Source of the DNA: Devosia sp.
Lineage (GTDB): Bacteria > Pseudomonadota > Alphaproteobacteria > Rhizobiales > Devosiaceae
Direction: 5' to 3'
Assembly (NCBI GenBank): GCA_016713105.1
Contig: JADJPS010000021.1
Coordinates: forward strand, 186,001-250,000
DNA length: 64,000 bases
In this document: piece by piece, positions 53,055 to 60,991 of the stretch
Layout of the letters: each line of letters starts with the position of its first letter
How positions within the stretch are numbered: position 1 is the first letter of the stretch
The notes under the pieces: generated by a model
Database searches by the model: none
Seen by the model: only the letters and a program-made list of their open reading frames with translations
Told to the model about the DNA's origin: nothing
Position numbers and translations under genes: made by a program

Positions 53055-55001
53055 TCAGCGGCGCGGCGCGGCAGCCTTCAGGTCGCGCTTCTGCTCCTGC
53101 AGCGAGGGCAGTTCATCGGCCGGCGCCGGTTCGGGCTGCAGTTCAGGCTCCGGTTCCGGCTGCGGCTCAGGCTCAGGCGCCGGCTCGACGCGTTCGAGCA
53201 CGGGTGCCGGCTCGCCCCCGGCCTCCGCCGCCACGGTGAACTTGCCGGCAAGTGCGGTGGGATCGGCCTCGGCCGCAGCGAAGTCGATGATGCCGAGGCC
53301 GGCCGGATCGACCGATGTCAGGGTGAGCTTCAGTTCGGACGCGCCGCCGAGGAAGGCGCCGAGCGCCTGTGCGGCCTGCAGCGCCTCGTCGGTATTGCCC
53401 AGCATCGCCAGCGTCATGCCCTGTGCCATGCCGGAGATTGCGGTGCGGAAGCTCGGCTCCGGCTGGCCGGACTCCCTGGCGCCGGCGGCGAACAGGATCG
53501 GCCCGATGCCGCGGTCCTTGATCTCGACGGTGATCTGCTTGACGGTCAGCATCTGCGCGGCCAGCGCCGCGGCCTCGACATCGTCGCCGAACAGCACCGA
53601 GGTGGCGTTCCCCAACACGCCCGAGACGGAGACGCGGCCGAGTTCGCCGGCGTCGACCAGCAGTTCATCGACGACAATGGTGCTGTCGGCCTCGTTCCAG
53701 TGGAGCTTTGTCGCGAGCCCCAGCGTCAGCTGACTGACGCCATAGGCAAGGAGTTCGCTGACCGGCGGTTCGGCCATGTCGGCGGTGACCGGGACCACGA
53801 GGCCATCCAGGGTCAGGGAGACGTCCGACGGCATGCCGTTGACATACTTGCCGAGCGTCGCGTCGAAGCCGCCGACGCTGGCGGCGATGCGCTCCCCGCG
53901 GCTTTCGGGGTTGGGCGCATCGATACGCAGGCCATCGAACGAAAACCCGTCCATCGCCGGGACAAGCCGTCGCCAGTTGGCCTCGAACCAGGCCTCGTCG
54001 AGCGCTGCTGCGTGCCGCAGTGCCTCGATGGCGCCGCTGAAGTCCATGCGCTTCCAGGTGAAGTTGTCGAGTTCGACGCTGGTCGCGTCGGGGCCCGTGA
54101 CGGACAGCGCATCGAGCCCGAAATCGGGGTAGATGCCGGGTTCGAAACCGCCGGCGCGGACCGGCCCGAAGGAAAGCGCGAAGGCCTCGCCCTTGTCGTC
54201 CTCGCCGCTGCAGGCGAAACTGGTCAGTTCCATCGGCGTGGTCGAGAAGGCCGTCAGGATGTCGAGGTAGAAATCGATCACCTGGCGGATCTGCTCGGGC
54301 GTCGGCTTGTCCCCGGAGGACTCGAGGGCGGCGAGGTCCTGGATCGTGGCGTAGGCCGCGGACCAGGGCTGCTGCAGCGGCCGGGCACTGAAGTTGCCGC
54401 CGGTCGACTCCCCGAAGGTGCAACTGAAAAGGGGCGAGCCGAGATAGCCGCCGGCGAAGTAGAAGTCGCCATAGACTTCCTTCATCTCGGTCGAGGCGGA
54501 CGGCGGGGCAAAGCCGTAGAAGCCGAGCAGTCCGGCGATGTCGAAGCGGGCGGCCGACATCTCGCCGAAATTCACGGTGAAGCCGTAGGCGCCACGTGAC
54601 TCCGTGCTCTCGACGACGACGCGGGCGGCGACGCCGTCGACGACATCCTCGAGCCTGACATTGCGATAGATCGTGGTGCTGTCGGCGTCCGGCACGCCCA
54701 TGCTGGTCACCAGCGTGATTTCGGGAATGACCAGGGAAACGGCATCCAGATCGGCCAGCCTGGCGATGGCGGCCTCGCTGCCGGTGAAGATGGCCCGCAC
54801 GGTCGCTTCGTCGAGGTTGCCGTCGACGATCTCGATACTCGGCACGGTGGCGGCGAACGGCACGCCGAGGGGGATGGCGATGTCGGTTACGGTGAGTGTT
54901 TCGGCCAGCGCACCGCCCGCCGGCAGGCCGGCGAGTGCGGAGCCGAACAGCAGGGCGCGCAGCAGGTGCCGGCGGAGGATCGGGCGGGTGGCAAAGACCA
55001 T
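53055..55001 (-). CDS. Large secreted hypothetical protein with Pro/Glu tail
   Basis: 648 residues from ATG 55001 (MVFATRPILRRHLLRALLFG), signal peptide ending AGGALAE. The body is beta-rich, with repeated two-strand patterns (for example YGFTVNFGEMSAARFDIAGL, SVELDNFTWKRMDFSGAIEA), as in porin-associated or translocation-assembly-like domains, but no family is recognised. The C-terminal 60 residues are Pro/Glu repeats (PEPEPQPEPEPELQPEPAPA). Predicted periplasmic or outer-membrane associated. Confidence 0.65.
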   Translation of the reverse strand: MVFATRPILRRHLLRALLFGSALAGLPAGGALAETLTVTDIAIPLGVPFAATVPSIEIVDGNLDEATVRAIFTGSEAAIARLADLDAVSLVIPEITLVTSMGVPDADSTTIYRNVRLEDVVDGVAARVVVESTESRGAYGFTVNFGEMSAARFDIAGLLGFYGFAPPSASTEMKEVYGDFYFAGGYLGSPLFSCTFGESTGGNFSARPLQQPWSAAYATIQDLAALESSGDKPTPEQIRQVIDFYLDILTAFSTTPMELTSFACSGEDDKGEAFALSFGPVRAGGFEPGIYPDFGLDALSVTGPDATSVELDNFTWKRMDFSGAIEALRHAAALDEAWFEANWRRLVPAMDGFSFDGLRIDAPNPESRGERIAASVGGFDATLGKYVNGMPSDVSLTLDGLVVPVTADMAEPPVSELLAYGVSQLTLGLATKLHWNEADSTIVVDELLVDAGELGRVSVSGVLGNATSVLFGDDVEAAALAAQMLTVKQITVEIKDRGIGPILFAAGARESGQPEPSFRTAISGMAQGMTLAMLGNTDEALQAAQALGAFLGGASELKLTLTSVDPAGLGIIDFAAAEADPTALAGKFTVAAEAGGEPAPVLERVEPAPEPEPQPEPEPELQPEPAPADELPSLQEQKRDLKAAAPRR

Positions 55002-55147
55002 GTGTGCAGTTCCCCAGTCACAATGAGCATCGGCGCCTTGGTGAGGCGCGGGCGGTGCTGGCGACGGGCGAGAGCGGCCGTACGCACACCGATTCAAGCA
55101 ATTGTCTCACAGCAAAGCTGTCGGCAAAATGAACAACGCACGACAAA

Positions 55148-55459
55148 TCAGCCTTCACCGCTGCCGGGCCGCCATGCCGACAGCGGATCTGGATGAGGAG
55201 CGGGGCGCTCGTCGAGGCCGCCTGCGACGACGGTGCGCATCACTTCCACCAGCAAAGCGAGGAGCAGCGCACAGAGCGGCACGAGCAGCAGAATCATGCT
55301 GGTCTCGGTATCCATCAGGCCGGGCAGGGGGCGCCATGGTACGAGGTCCAGCTGCAGCGCGACGCCGGCACCGACGAAGGTCAGGGAGAACGAGATCGCC
55401 GCCGCGACCAGGAGAGGGTGGCCGCGACGGGCCTTGGGGGCAGGATCGAGGGGGGACAA
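55148..55459 (-). CDS. Small membrane protein, hypothetical
   Basis: 103 residues with two membrane segments (LVAAAISFSLTFVGAGVALQ and MILLLVPLCALLLALLVEVM). No family recognised. Located between the large secreted protein and the DUF4864 gene. Confidence 0.55.
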   Translation of the reverse strand: MSPLDPAPKARRGHPLLVAAAISFSLTFVGAGVALQLDLVPWRPLPGLMDTETSMILLLVPLCALLLALLVEVMRTVVAGGLDERPAPHPDPLSAWRPGSGEG

Positions 55460-55600
55460 CGCGGTTACTCCACAACATCACAACGCGGTGAAGGGGCCAT
55501 CCGAATGCGCGTTTGTCTCGTTGCTGTGGAGGAAAAGCGGGTACGATTTGGCGGCATTGCTGTGGCGGGAGCTGCAGCGCTGCGATCCAGGAGGTCGAAA

Positions 55601-56035
55601 GTGAGACCGTTCGTGTGGGCCAGGGGCGTCGTTGTGCTGGCGATGCTGCTCGTGACTTCCCTCGCCCTTCCCGCCCGTGCCCAGGAGGTCACGCCCCTCT
55701 GGCAGGATACGATCACCGGGCAGATCGAGGCATTCAGGCACATGGATGCCGCCGGGGCCTTCCAGTATGCCGGTGCGGCCTTCCAGGTGAGCTTTCCGTC
55801 GGCCGAGGCTTTCTTCCTCACGATCGTGGGGTCGGGATACTCGCCGATCATGGAGTCGCAGTCGCACAGCTTCGGCGGCTTCAGGATGGTGGACGACAAG
55901 TCGGTGCTGCAGGCAGTGACCCTGGTGGGCAAGGACCAGAGCCTGTACGAAGCGCTCTACCAATTGGCCGAGGAGCCGGCAGGCTGGCGCGTCCAGGGCG
56001 TGCAGTTGACGAGGCGTCCGGGTATGGGCGTGTAG
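55601..56035 (+). CDS. Secreted DUF4864 protein
   Basis: 144 residues. GTG 55601 follows a perfect AGGAGG at seven bases, which sets the start. Signal peptide VVVLAMLLVTSLALPARAQ, then the DUF4864 pattern: ITGQIEAFRHMDAAGAFQYA, then SGYSPIMESQSHSFGGFRMV, and LAEEPAGWRVQGVQL. NTF2-like fold likely; function unknown. Confidence 0.8.
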   Translation: MRPFVWARGVVVLAMLLVTSLALPARAQEVTPLWQDTITGQIEAFRHMDAAGAFQYAGAAFQVSFPSAEAFFLTIVGSGYSPIMESQSHSFGGFRMVDDKSVLQAVTLVGKDQSLYEALYQLAEEPAGWRVQGVQLTRRPGMGV

Positions 56036-56216
56036 GGTTCGGCCGCCATGTCGTGATGCGGTGTGATGCCGGATACCTGCCGACAATTCCGTATGTTCGG
56101 CGGAATGTTGGGTGTATGGCCGCCTGAATTGTGGGTGAACGAGGTCGTCACGCTGGCTTCAGGGCGATGCTGTCATTGCTGTGGGCATCGACAACACACC
56201 TCATGGAGACCAGCAA

Positions 56217-56486
56217 ATGCACAAGTTCATCCAGATCGCCGTCCTCGCCGCCGTCGCCTCCGTCGCGGTGGTCGGCTCCGCCTCGGCCCTCAGCATCAAG
56301 TACGTGCCGGGCTTCGTGCTCAAGCTGGGCAATGGCGGCAGCAATGCGACGGTGGGCGAGGAGTTCAATCCGTTCGTCGCCGAGATCGACCCGCGCGCCG
56401 CCTGTCTCGAGGCCGGCGGCCAGCCGATCCGGCAGATCGGCGATGACGGCACCGTCGGCTATCGCTGCTACATGCCGGCCCAGTGA
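56217..56486 (+). CDS. Small secreted protein, hypothetical
   Basis: 89 residues. Signal peptide IAVLAAVASVAVVGSASAL, mature part with Cys pair (AACLEAGGQ and YRCYM). ATG 56217 after GGAG. Followed by a strong terminator, so it is its own transcript end. Confidence 0.65.
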   Translation: MHKFIQIAVLAAVASVAVVGSASALSIKYVPGFVLKLGNGGSNATVGEEFNPFVAEIDPRAACLEAGGQPIRQIGDDGTVGYRCYMPAQ

Positions 56487-56506
56487 GCCGATACATCGCA
56501 GTCTGG

Positions 56507-56540
56507 CGAGGGGCCGGCGAAAGCTGGCCCCTCGTCTTTT
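56507..56540 (+). terminator. Intrinsic terminator
   Basis: 12-bp stem with a GAAA tetraloop (CGAGGGGCCGGC / GCTGGCCCCTCG, one G-U pair) followed by TCTTTT, 20 bases after the stop of the 56217-56486 gene. Confidence 0.85.
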
Positions 56541-56607
56541 GAGGTCATTGCGGTGGGACACCTGGCGGACTATCAGTCTCGCCGGACCCCGACCCGGAGC
56601 ACCTCCA

Positions 56608-57810
56608 ATGGCCTTCCTTTCAGATGCCCTGAACCGTATCCAGCCATCTGCTACCGTCGCCATCAACTCCAAGGCGGCCGAGATGAAGCGAGCCGGCGAA
56701 GACGTGATCTCGCTCGCGGCCGGAGAACCGGATTTCGATACCCCTCTCAATGTCCGCGAGGCCGCGATCCGGGCGATCAATTCGGGCAAGACGCGCTACA
56801 CCGCGGTCGACGGCATTCCCGAACTGAAGGAAGCGGTGGCGGAGAAATTCCGGCGCGACAACGGGCTCGACGTCACCGCCGCCGACTGTTTCGTTGCGGC
56901 GGGCGGCAAGCAGATCATCTTCAACGCGCTGCTGGCGACGCTGAATCCCGGCGACGAGGTGGTGATCCCGGTGCCCTACTGGGTGAGCTATCCCGAGATC
57001 GTCAGGCTGTGCGATGCCAACCCGGTCTACGCGGTGGCCGACGCCTCGACTGGCTTCAAGCTCTCGCCCGAGACGCTGGAGCGGGCCATCGGTCCGAGGA
57101 CCAAGTGGCTGATCCTCAACACCCCGTCGAACCCGACCGGCGCCGCCTACACCGCGGCCGAACTGCGCGGGCTCGCCGACGTGCTGCTCAGGCACCCGCA
57201 GGTGCACGTCCTCACCGACGACATCTACGAAGTGCTGGTCTATGACGGCGGCAGCTTCGCGACGATCGCCGGGGTGGAGCCGAAGCTCCGCGAGCGGACG
57301 CTGACGATGAACGGCGTCTCGAAGTCGCACGCCATGACCGGCTGGCGCATCGGCTACTGCACCGGGCCGAAGCCGTTGCTCGGCGCCATGCTGAAGCTGC
57401 AGAGCCAGTCGACCACCAATCCGTCCTCGATCTCGCAATGGGCAGCGGTCGAGGCGCTGAACGGTCCGCAGGACTTTCTCAGGGACTGGCGGCAGGTGTT
57501 CCAGGGGCGGCGCGACCTGGTGGTGAAGGGGCTGAACGCCAATACCGGGCTCGACTGCCTGACGCCGGAAGGGGCGTTCTACGTATTCCCGTCGGTCAAG
57601 CGCCTGCTCGGCCGCACCTCCGGCGGCGGGCGGGTGCTGCAGACCGACGAGGATTTCGTCCTGGCCCTGCTCGCCGAGACCGGCGTGGCGCTGGTGCATG
57701 GCACGGCCTTCGGGCTGGCCGGCCACATGCGGCTCAGCTATGCGGCCTCGAATGCCCAGCTCGAGGATGCCGTGGGCCGGATCCAGGACTTCTGCGCCAA
57801 GGTCAGGTGA
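56608..57810 (+). CDS. aatA: Aspartate aminotransferase
   Basis: 400 residues, class I aminotransferase. SLAAGEPDFDTPLNVREAAI, GKTRYTAVDGIPELKEAV, NTPSNPTGAAYTAAELRGLA, LTDDIYEVLVYDGG and the PLP Lys in GVSKSHAMTGWRIGYC. This is the prephenate/aspartate aminotransferase type of Hyphomicrobiales. The stop overlaps the start of the next gene by one base. Confidence 0.94.
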   Translation: MAFLSDALNRIQPSATVAINSKAAEMKRAGEDVISLAAGEPDFDTPLNVREAAIRAINSGKTRYTAVDGIPELKEAVAEKFRRDNGLDVTAADCFVAAGGKQIIFNALLATLNPGDEVVIPVPYWVSYPEIVRLCDANPVYAVADASTGFKLSPETLERAIGPRTKWLILNTPSNPTGAAYTAAELRGLADVLLRHPQVHVLTDDIYEVLVYDGGSFATIAGVEPKLRERTLTMNGVSKSHAMTGWRIGYCTGPKPLLGAMLKLQSQSTTNPSSISQWAAVEALNGPQDFLRDWRQVFQGRRDLVVKGLNANTGLDCLTPEGAFYVFPSVKRLLGRTSGGGRVLQTDEDFVLALLAETGVALVHGTAFGLAGHMRLSYAASNAQLEDAVGRIQDFCAKVR

Positions 57811-59254
57811 TGGCGCTCGCGCTGTCGCTCCACTTCGATACGAATGCATCCCGGGCGGTGCGGGGCATCTGGGCGGCACTGGCCGACGCGGGGTCAGCCG
57901 CGACATGCTCGAGCTGGGCTATCCGCCGCATGTGACGCTGCTGGTCATCGAGGACGAGTCGCTCGCCGATCGGCTGGTGTCGGGGCTGCCCCAGCTGGCT
58001 CCCCTCGTTCCCGGTACGCTGGAGCTGGGACAGGCGCGGCAGTTCCCGCACACCTCGGTGGTCTGGATCGAGTGCCTGGGCGACCTCGTCGCGCTGCATG
58101 AGGCGGCGGCGCGGTTGGTGCCCCTCGAACGCATCCATCCGCACTATCGCCCCGGGGCATGGACGCCGCACCTGACGCTCCAGGTTTCCGGTGACGCGGG
58201 ACGCGCGCTGGCCATTGCGCACGCCGGGTGGGATGCCGGAATCGCGGCCAATCCGCTGAAACTGGAAGTTGCGGTCTTCGCGCCGGTGCAGGCCATCCAG
58301 GGCGTGGACGTCGGTCTGGCGAGGGTCCGCGAGAGCGGATGGCTCGCAGTCGGAGACGGGCACGAACTGTACTGGGAGGAGGCGGGGAATCCCGATGGCG
58401 TGCCGGCGCTGATCCTGCATGGCGGGCCGGGATCGGGGTTCTCGCCGGCGGCCCGTCGGTTCTTCGACTCGACGCGCTACCGGATCATCGGCTTCGACCA
58501 GCGCAATGCCGGACGGAGCCGGCCCAGCGCTGCGGAGCCCGATGCCGACCTGTCGGCCAACACCACGCAGCACCTCGTTGCCGATATCGAGCGGCTGCGG
58601 CAGCACTTCGGCGTCGAGCGCTGGGTGCTGTACGGCCACTCATGGGGAACGACGCTGGGTCTCGCCTACGCCGAGGCTCATCCCGAGCGGGTGCGCGCCG
58701 TCGTCTTTGCCGGAGTGACGACGACGCGGCGGCGCGAGATCGACTGGCTCTACCGCGGTGTCGCGCCGCTGTTTCCCCTCGAGTGGGAGCGGTTTGTCGC
58801 CGGAGCCCCGGCGGGAACGGCGGTGGAGGACCTGCTCCCGGCCTATGCGCAACTGCTGTTCGACGCCGATCCCGAGGTCCGGATGCGGGCGGCCCGCGAC
58901 TTCCACGACTGGGACAATGCCAGCGCCTCGACCACGCACCGGGCCGGGCGCCCCTCGGATGGCGTTGCGCCGGAGCATCTGCTGGCGCGGGGCCGAATCG
59001 TGACGCACTACTTCTGCAACGGGGCCTGGCTCGATGACGGGCAACTGCTTGCCGCCGCGCACCGGCTGGGCGGCATCGACGCGGTGCTGGTGCAGGGACG
59101 GCTCGATCTGCAGGGACCGATGGTCACCGCCGTGGAACTGGCCCGGGCCTGGCCGGGGGCGCGGCTGGTGGTGGTCGACAATGCCGGGCACTCGAACGCG
59201 GATGCCGGCATGGCCGAGGCCATCCGGGCGGCACTGGACGAGGTCATCACGTAA
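57810..59254 (+). CDS. 2H phosphoesterase (2'-5' RNA ligase-like) fused to a proline-iminopeptidase-like hydrolase (frameshifted)
   Basis: ATG 57810 gives ALSLHFDTNASRAVRGIWAA; one base is missing in the G run at 57890-57893, after which VSRDMLELGYPPHVTLLV continues in another frame. The first domain has both HxT motifs of 2H enzymes (PPHVTLLV and TPHLTLQV). Then, without a stop, comes an alpha/beta hydrolase of the prolyl-iminopeptidase type: ESGWLAVGDGHELYWEEAGN, LHGGPGSGFSPAARRFFD, nucleophile GHSWGTTLGL, and a late DNAGHSNADAGM. Fusion may be real or may reflect a lost stop; both domains look complete. Confidence 0.8.
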
Positions 59255-59288
59255 AGAAAAGGCCCCGCTCGAGGGGATGAGCGGGGCC
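59253..59288 (-). terminator. Intrinsic terminator of cuckoo-like RNA group A
   Basis: Stem GGCCCCGCTC / GAGCGGGGCC; on the minus strand it is followed by TTTTCTTT, on the plus strand by only two T. It ends minus-strand transcription right at the stop of the fused hydrolase gene. The stem is identical to that of the group C terminator at 60033-60059. Confidence 0.85.
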
Positions 59289-59410
59289 TTAAGGGTCAAG
59301 CGCCGAAACGCCTGACCGGTCGAGAACGCAGCCAGGGAGGAGGAAGGCTGCAATCTCTGAGAAGCGACCAGGGAGGAGGAGAGGCCGCTATCTCTTGAGC
59401 AACAGTATCG
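59253..59410 (-). ncRNA. Cuckoo-like RNA group A: two CCUCCUCCC hairpins
   Basis: Minus-strand hairpins GCAGCC-UUCCUCCUCCCU-GGCUGC (59351-59328) and GCGGCC-UCUCCUCCUCCCU-GGUCGC (59388-59364). In the second the stem needs a G-U pair that exists only in the minus-strand RNA. The loops carry CCUCCUCCC, the anti-Shine-Dalgarno motif of alphaproteobacterial cuckoo RNAs, and an intrinsic terminator follows. It lies in the 3' region of the small membrane gene (59460-59678). Confidence 0.8.
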
Positions 59411-59459
59411 CTGTGTGAGGGCGTGGGGACAAACGCAGAGTCGGAACGGCAGCCATGCA

Positions 59460-59678
59460 TCAGGCGGGGGAGGTTTTCCGCCAGCGACGCGCCGCGATCA
59501 CCGACCAGACGAGTTCCACAAGTCCGAACGGCCAGGCGCCCTGCAGGAAGCCGTATGCCGATCCCAGCACGCAGAACCCGGCAAAGGCGAGGACGAAGGC
59601 CCGTCCCCGCGCCTCCAGGGCATAGCAGACCACCATGCCGGTCACCGCGAACAGGCCGAACAGTGTCAGCGCGTCCAC
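59460..59678 (-). CDS. Small membrane protein between cuckoo-like RNA groups
   Basis: 72 residues from GTG 59678, which follows CGGAGGA at seven bases; the longer open frame to 59834 is not coding. Three hydrophobic segments: TLFGLFAVTGMVVCYALEAR, FVLAFAGFCVLGSAYGFLQG and PFGLVELVWSVIAARRW. A conserved Hyphomicrobiales small protein by appearance (YALE...YGFLQGAWPFG); function unknown. It is flanked upstream by the terminator of RNA group B and downstream by group A. Confidence 0.75.
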   Translation of the reverse strand: MDALTLFGLFAVTGMVVCYALEARGRAFVLAFAGFCVLGSAYGFLQGAWPFGLVELVWSVIAARRWRKTSPA

Positions 59679-59698
59679 ATCCAGATCCTCCGGGCAAG

Positions 59699-59726
59699 AA
59701 AAAAGGCTCCATCCGAAGATGGAGCC
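59699..59726 (-). terminator. Intrinsic terminator of cuckoo-like RNA group B
   Basis: Perfect 9-bp stem GGCTCCATC / GATGGAGCC with tetraloop TTCG and six T on the minus strand. It lies only 13 bases before the ribosome-binding site of the small membrane gene, so read-through would express that gene. Confidence 0.92.
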
Positions 59727-59890
59727 TGATGATCGGACCGAAGTCCAAATCGAAAGTAATGGCAAATGGACGAGGGAGGAGAATACGCCATCTGCCGGTT
59801 GGATCTCCGTCGAGGGAGGAGGAAACGACTTCAATCCGGGTGTCGCTGAGCGGGACCGAGGGAGGAGGATACGGTGCGGCTCACATCGAC
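59699..59890 (-). ncRNA. Cuckoo-like RNA group B: three CCUCCUCCC hairpins
   Basis: Minus-strand hairpins, in order of transcription: ACCG-UAUCCUCCUCCCU-CGGU (59875-59855), GUCG-UUUCCUCCUCCCU-CGAC (59829-59809) and GGCG-UAUUCUCCUCCCU-CGUC (59789-59769, one G-U pair). Spacing is 40-46 bases. They are followed by a perfect intrinsic terminator (59726-59699). Different stem sequences with the same loop show selection for the loop and the structure. Confidence 0.82.
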
Positions 59891-59896
59891 ACTGAC

Positions 59897-59925
59897 AATA
59901 TGGACTTTGACCGATTGGTCAGCAA
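59897..59925 (-). promoter_or_regulatory. Candidate RpoH-like promoter of RNA group B
   Basis: On the minus strand TTGCTG (59925-59920), 16 bases, then CCATATT (59903-59897). The -10 resembles the heat-shock sigma factor motif (CCATNTT). Predicted start about 59890, 15 bases before the first hairpin. Confidence 0.45.
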
Positions 59926-60023
59926 TGCGGTCCAGGTCATGTCAGCTATGCGTTTTTCGCACGATTAGTTGAACGCACAGTGGCCGTTCCCCTACCGGAA
60001 TACGCTGGTCGGCAGCCTACAGG

Positions 60024-60059
60024 AAAAAACAAGGCCCCGCTCGAGGGGAGAGCGGGGCC
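60024..60059 (-). terminator. Intrinsic terminator of cuckoo-like RNA group C
   Basis: Stem GGCCCCGCTC / GAGCGGGGCC followed on the minus strand by TTGTTTTTT. Same stem as the group A terminator, suggesting duplication of a whole RNA unit. Confidence 0.9.
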
Positions 60060-60145
60060 GAAGTTGCAGACATCGAAATGACTGCAAGGAGGAACAAACA
60101 GCAAGCGCGAGGAGGAGGAGGGAGAAGCGCTCGACTGCTGTCGAC
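60024..60145 (-). ncRNA. Cuckoo-like RNA group C: one long CCUCCUCC-loop hairpin
   Basis: Minus-strand hairpin AGCGC-UUCUCCCUCCUCCUCCUC-GCGCU (60131-60104), its 18-base loop made almost only of CCU repeats, then an unpaired UUCCUCCUUG and a stem UUGCAG / CUGCAA (60090-60063), then the terminator. Predicted start about 60145 from the promoter at 60151-60178. Confidence 0.75.
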
Positions 60146-60150
60146 CCGGG

Positions 60151-60178
60151 ATATAGGTCGGTGTTGCTGACCCATCAA
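60151..60178 (-). promoter_or_regulatory. Candidate promoter of RNA group C
   Basis: On the minus strand TTGATG (60178-60173), 16 bases, then CTATAT (60156-60151). Good spacing and agreement with a housekeeping-type promoter; start predicted at about 60145, directly before the CCU-rich hairpin. Confidence 0.5.
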
Positions 60179-60275
60179 TCGAGCGACAGGCATACGCGCC
60201 ATGCGCTAGACGCATGGCTTATAACCCGATGGAAGAACTCATGTATTTTGTGATCACGCGGAGCCCGGACCGCGA

Positions 60276-60779
60276 TCAGGGCATGAAAGCCAGCCTGAGG
60301 GAGCTCCGCAGGTCGCCGTCGGTGCCATAGGCGAGGTTGTCGATGCGCCAGACCCGGTAGCCGATCACGCCGGTGTCGACCAGCCGCAGCCGCAGATAGT
60401 CGGTGAAGCCCGCGTCTGGCCACTCGGGAAACGCGTAGGTGATCGGCACGCTGGCCTCGTCCATCATCAGTGTCGCCGCCCCGGCCGTGCAGATGGCAGC
60501 GTAGTCCTGGTAGCTCTGCCACGGAATGCCGTCACCCAGTGGGGGCTTTTCCCCCGGGTTCGCCGCTGCCCACGCGGCGTCGACCGCTTCCGCTTCCGCA
60601 ATGGCGGACGCAAGTTCGGCCGTCAGCAGGCCCTCGACTGGCGCCATGTCGTTGCCGACCCGGGAAATGCAGAAGATCTGCCCCACCTGTTCGGGGGTGA
60701 GGGTAATGGGCTCGGCATGCGCCGGAATGGCAGCGAGCAGGACGAACGAAACAGCTGTAGCGAACTGCAGTCGGCGCAT
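60276..60779 (-). CDS. Secreted hypothetical protein
   Basis: 167 residues. Signal peptide FATAVSFVLLAAIPAHAE, then a helical domain starting ITLTPEQVGQIFCISRVG with a second Cys (YAAICTAG). C-terminal beta segments (DYLRLRLVDTGVIGYRVWRI). No family recognised. Located upstream of RNA group C on the same strand. Confidence 0.7.
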   Translation of the reverse strand: MRRLQFATAVSFVLLAAIPAHAEPITLTPEQVGQIFCISRVGNDMAPVEGLLTAELASAIAEAEAVDAAWAAANPGEKPPLGDGIPWQSYQDYAAICTAGAATLMMDEASVPITYAFPEWPDAGFTDYLRLRLVDTGVIGYRVWRIDNLAYGTDGDLRSSLRLAFMP

Positions 60780-60991
60780 CAGAACTCCCCCATGGTCGGT
60801 AGCTTGCTAGCCCTGCATCGCTGAATTGCCGATGAACGCCAGCCCGGCGCAGGGCCACTGGAGGCAACGATGATCGAGATGGCGCAGCTCGACAACCCGG
60901 TTTGGAGCGCGCCCTGTTCCTGCCATTCCCGCAGGGCCCATGCCGGCGGACTCGCCCGGCGCCACGCCCCGGAGGTCACACCCTGGTCGGC

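Noticed and set aside
53055..55001. Plus-strand long frame 52980-54599
   Set aside because: Shadow of the minus-strand secreted protein, which has a signal peptide and a sensible fold; the plus-strand frame has none.
59700..59890. Plus-strand GGGAGGAGG segments as ribosome-binding sites
   Set aside because: No plus-strand start codon with an open frame follows them, and they sit in hairpin loops whose stems pair better in minus-strand RNA.
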